DNA of 33,225 bases from Cytophagaceae bacterium. Its GTDB lineage: Bacteria > Bacteroidota > Bacteroidia > Cytophagales > Flexibacteraceae. The stretch spans positions 1 to 33,225 of the forward strand of contig CANETC010000014.1 of assembly GCA_947441055.1 (NCBI GenBank), in the 5' to 3' direction. Below are positions 31,391-33,225 of the stretch, one piece after another (within the stretch, counting starts at the first letter, position 1; the number at the start of each line of letters is the position of its first letter). A model generated the notes under the pieces. The model was not told where the DNA came from. It saw only the letters and a program-made list of their open reading frames with translations, and made no database searches. The translations under genes and the position numbers were made by a program.

Positions 31391-33225
31391 TCAATTGAAG
31401 CTATCAAGGTCAATAGGCCTAAGCACACCAAACCATTTAATTACCTTCTCTCCAAGCTTTTCAGATTTAACATGAATTAGATAAACACCTGAAGCAATTG
31501 GAATACCATTTTGGTTCTTTAGGTCCCAATCAAGGAATGTCTGATAGTTGGTACCTCTGCCGCTATAAATATTGACCCCTTCTGCGTTTGAAGAATATGG
31601 AAGCGAAGAACTTTGATCAAAATTAAACTGCCTAACCAGTGTACCTGAAAGGTTGAAAATACTCACCACACACTGAGAAGGAAGGTTTACAATCTTCACC
31701 CTACTATCAATCTGCGAATTTTCATACAAGGATTGAGAGAAATACGGGTTTGGTGCAACACGGATTAAATCAAGGGCAGATTTACCAACTTGAGTATTGT
31801 TGCGAATATTGACATTCTCAATTTTGAAACGATAAGTCGGATTAGAACCGAACTCAGAAGCAGAAGAACGATAATTTGCATAAGATTTTTCAACCCTAAG
31901 CTTTACTCTGGCGTCTGTCAAAAGCAATGGAAGTTCTCTCGCATTAATAAAGTCAATACCTCTACCCATTAGGCCCGCATACATAATGTTGGAAACAGAC
32001 CATTTGCGATATGCCTCCAGCGTTGGATTCAGGGAAGTGTTCACAGTAAAAATACTGTCAATAGAACGCTCGGCAGCCTTTCCTTCATCGTAACGAGAGT
32101 TCATTACCATTATAAAATTCCGATTGCCAGACAATCCAACCCTTGGTTCCCATTGAAGATTATTGCCATTTTCTGGATCAAGAATTACACTTTCGGTGAA
32201 AATCATGTTCAAACGCTCACCCTTATCCAAATCAATGGCATAACCAGGGAACCAGCTCATACCACGGGAAGCCAATGCTGGATCGTAGGTTGCGGAACTT
32301 CCATCTGGAGCAAAGTCTTTATTGACAGACAAGCGTCTGCTCTTGGCCATTGTAAATCTTTTTCTAGTACTTCCACTTGAACCTCCAATTGAATCGCATT
32401 GTAAAACAACACAACGGGTCCATTTGGATTTATCTGCGGTAAAGACAATGTCTACATTACCAATTTTTGAAAGCGCAGAAAGAGTCAAATCAGAATCATA
32501 ATCAAAAGGATTTGTAGCCTGCACAATCTGAGGGCCACCTTCACTATTTGGCGATGTTGCGCTTAAAGGTAGTGTTGCCTTTTCAGAAAGGATATATGGA
32601 ATCCAGCCATTTTCTGCGAAAGACTTATAAGTGCCCTTTTGATCAAGTGCATAATAGTCGGAACCTACTGCGTACGCATCACCCCTGATGTAATTAAAAC
32701 CAGGATCGAATGCTGAACCATTGGGAGAAATCCCATAGATCCACTGCTTTAAAGGATCCGAATCCGTGATAAGCTCGGCAGAAATAGCGCCATTCTTAGA
32801 CAATGGATTTGAAATATCAGCGCCTGGATTTGCAGGATTTTTTGGACGAAGTGAAATACCGAATTCAGGGATAATTTGTTCAGAAACTGCTGAAACCGGC
32901 TTTTCGGCACTAACCGATAGACCAGAATTCTTTTCGGTGAGAGTCCAAAAATCGAATCGTGCGAATTCTTCTGTTAAACCCGATTTTGATGTATCTGACT
33001 CTAAACGGAATTTTAATCCTTGCTCACCAGACTGTTTCAAAATGAACCGACCTCTCTCCAATTCAGCAAGATCGAGCTTGTAGGAAAAATCACCAGAATT
33101 AATCGAAAGATCCAAATCCAAATCAACAAATCCAGAACCAGCAGAAACAACCCTTTTGACAACTGCGCGACCTTGAGCAAATGGCTCACGCTTCCTTAAC
33201 AAGTTGAAAGGAGCCAGGATAGGCC
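31391..33225 (-). CDS. Large T9SS-exported protein, C-terminal part (runs off right edge)
   Basis: The frame is open through the window edge, so the true start lies to the right; the first in-window TTG at 33202 is not a real start. The visible 611 residues are mixed beta structure with polar repeats. They end in a sorting-like tail: VAPNPYFSQSLYEN, VKIVNLPSQCVVSIFNLSG, a WDLKNQNGIPIASGVYLIHV strand pair and the terminal KWFGVLRPIDLDSFN. This tail differs from the usual YPNPA type A form in having the WDLKN insertion and a longer end. It is a form that I recall in large Bacteroidota proteins encoded beside PorV-like barrels. No catalytic residues were recognised. Confidence 0.75.
   Translation of the reverse strand, partial: PILAPFNLLRKREPFAQGRAVVKRVVSAGSGFVDLDLDLSINSGDFSYKLDLAELERGRFILKQSGEQGLKFRLESDTSKSGLTEEFARFDFWTLTEKNSGLSVSAEKPVSAVSEQIIPEFGISLRPKNPANPGADISNPLSKNGAISAELITDSDPLKQWIYGISPNGSAFDPGFNYIRGDAYAVGSDYYALDQKGTYKSFAENGWIPYILSEKATLPLSATSPNSEGGPQIVQATNPFDYDSDLTLSALSKIGNVDIVFTADKSKWTRCVVLQCDSIGGSSGSTRKRFTMAKSRRLSVNKDFAPDGSSATYDPALASRGMSWFPGYAIDLDKGERLNMIFTESVILDPENGNNLQWEPRVGLSGNRNFIMVMNSRYDEGKAAERSIDSIFTVNTSLNPTLEAYRKWSVSNIMYAGLMGRGIDFINARELPLLLTDARVKLRVEKSYANYRSSASEFGSNPTYRFKIENVNIRNNTQVGKSALDLIRVAPNPYFSQSLYENSQIDSRVKIVNLPSQCVVSIFNLSGTLVRQFNFDQSSSLPYSSNAEGVNIYSGRGTNYQTFLDWDLKNQNGIPIASGVYLIHVKSEKLGEKVIKWFGVLRPIDLDSFN

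Overview
The window is chromosomal DNA of a member of the phylum Bacteroidota; genus and order cannot be fixed from this sequence. Four observations support this. Several secreted proteins carry type IX secretion (T9SS) C-terminal sorting tails (genes at 1530, 7074, 14282 and 31391). There is a PorV/PorQ-type outer-membrane barrel. Cytochrome c maturation genes are of the Bacteroidota CcmC/alternative-CcmD/Cys-type CcmE kind. Promoter-like elements match the phylum's TAnnTTTG -7 box rather than TATAAT. No rRNA, tRNA, IS element, phage gene or CRISPR array was seen. Genes are tightly packed; convergent pairs meet with 0-14 bases between stops.

Left part (1-8.5 kb). The minus strand holds the 5' end of ilvE, a 3-hydroxybutyryl-CoA dehydrogenase (hbd), an M43 metalloprotease with a T9SS tail, an alkyltransferase-like DNA repair protein, an AT-rich polytopic membrane protein (possible GT-C glycosyltransferase) and an APC amino-acid permease. 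A plus-strand PAP2 phosphatase then runs into a secreted protein with YD-like repeats and a T9SS tail.

Middle (8.6-19.5 kb). Plus-strand recQ meets a minus-strand group: a Fur-family regulator whose 3' end overlaps an outer-membrane beta-barrel gene, followed by a HU-like/SPOR-domain membrane protein. Next is a 1553-residue surface protein (FG-GAP propeller, LamG, 46-residue repeats, T9SS tail) with a perfect 40-base palindromic terminator. This gene is bracketed by two direct copies of a 62-base sequence: one is the real 3' end of ccmE, the other an orphan copy between the giant gene and fur. This is the clearest sign of a rearrangement or insertion in the window.

Right part (19.5-33.2 kb). 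ccmB-ccmC-ccmD-ccmE form a minus-strand operon for heme delivery to c-type cytochromes; ccmA is absent. Divergent from it, a plus-strand run encodes a CorA-like transporter, a GH3-family enzyme, an M16-like protein lacking zinc ligands, a TerB-like protein and a DPM1-like glycosyltransferase. The last minus-strand group holds an orphan histidine kinase, a TlpA-like thioredoxin lipoprotein, a HIT protein and GreA. Upstream of greA lie a PorV-like barrel and the C-terminal 600 residues of a large T9SS-exported protein that leaves the window.

I do not see a wholly new multi-gene system. The best leads are the repeat-flanked surface-protein gene, the uninterrupted reading frame after hbd that ends just before a terminator, and the hairpin in the greA leader.
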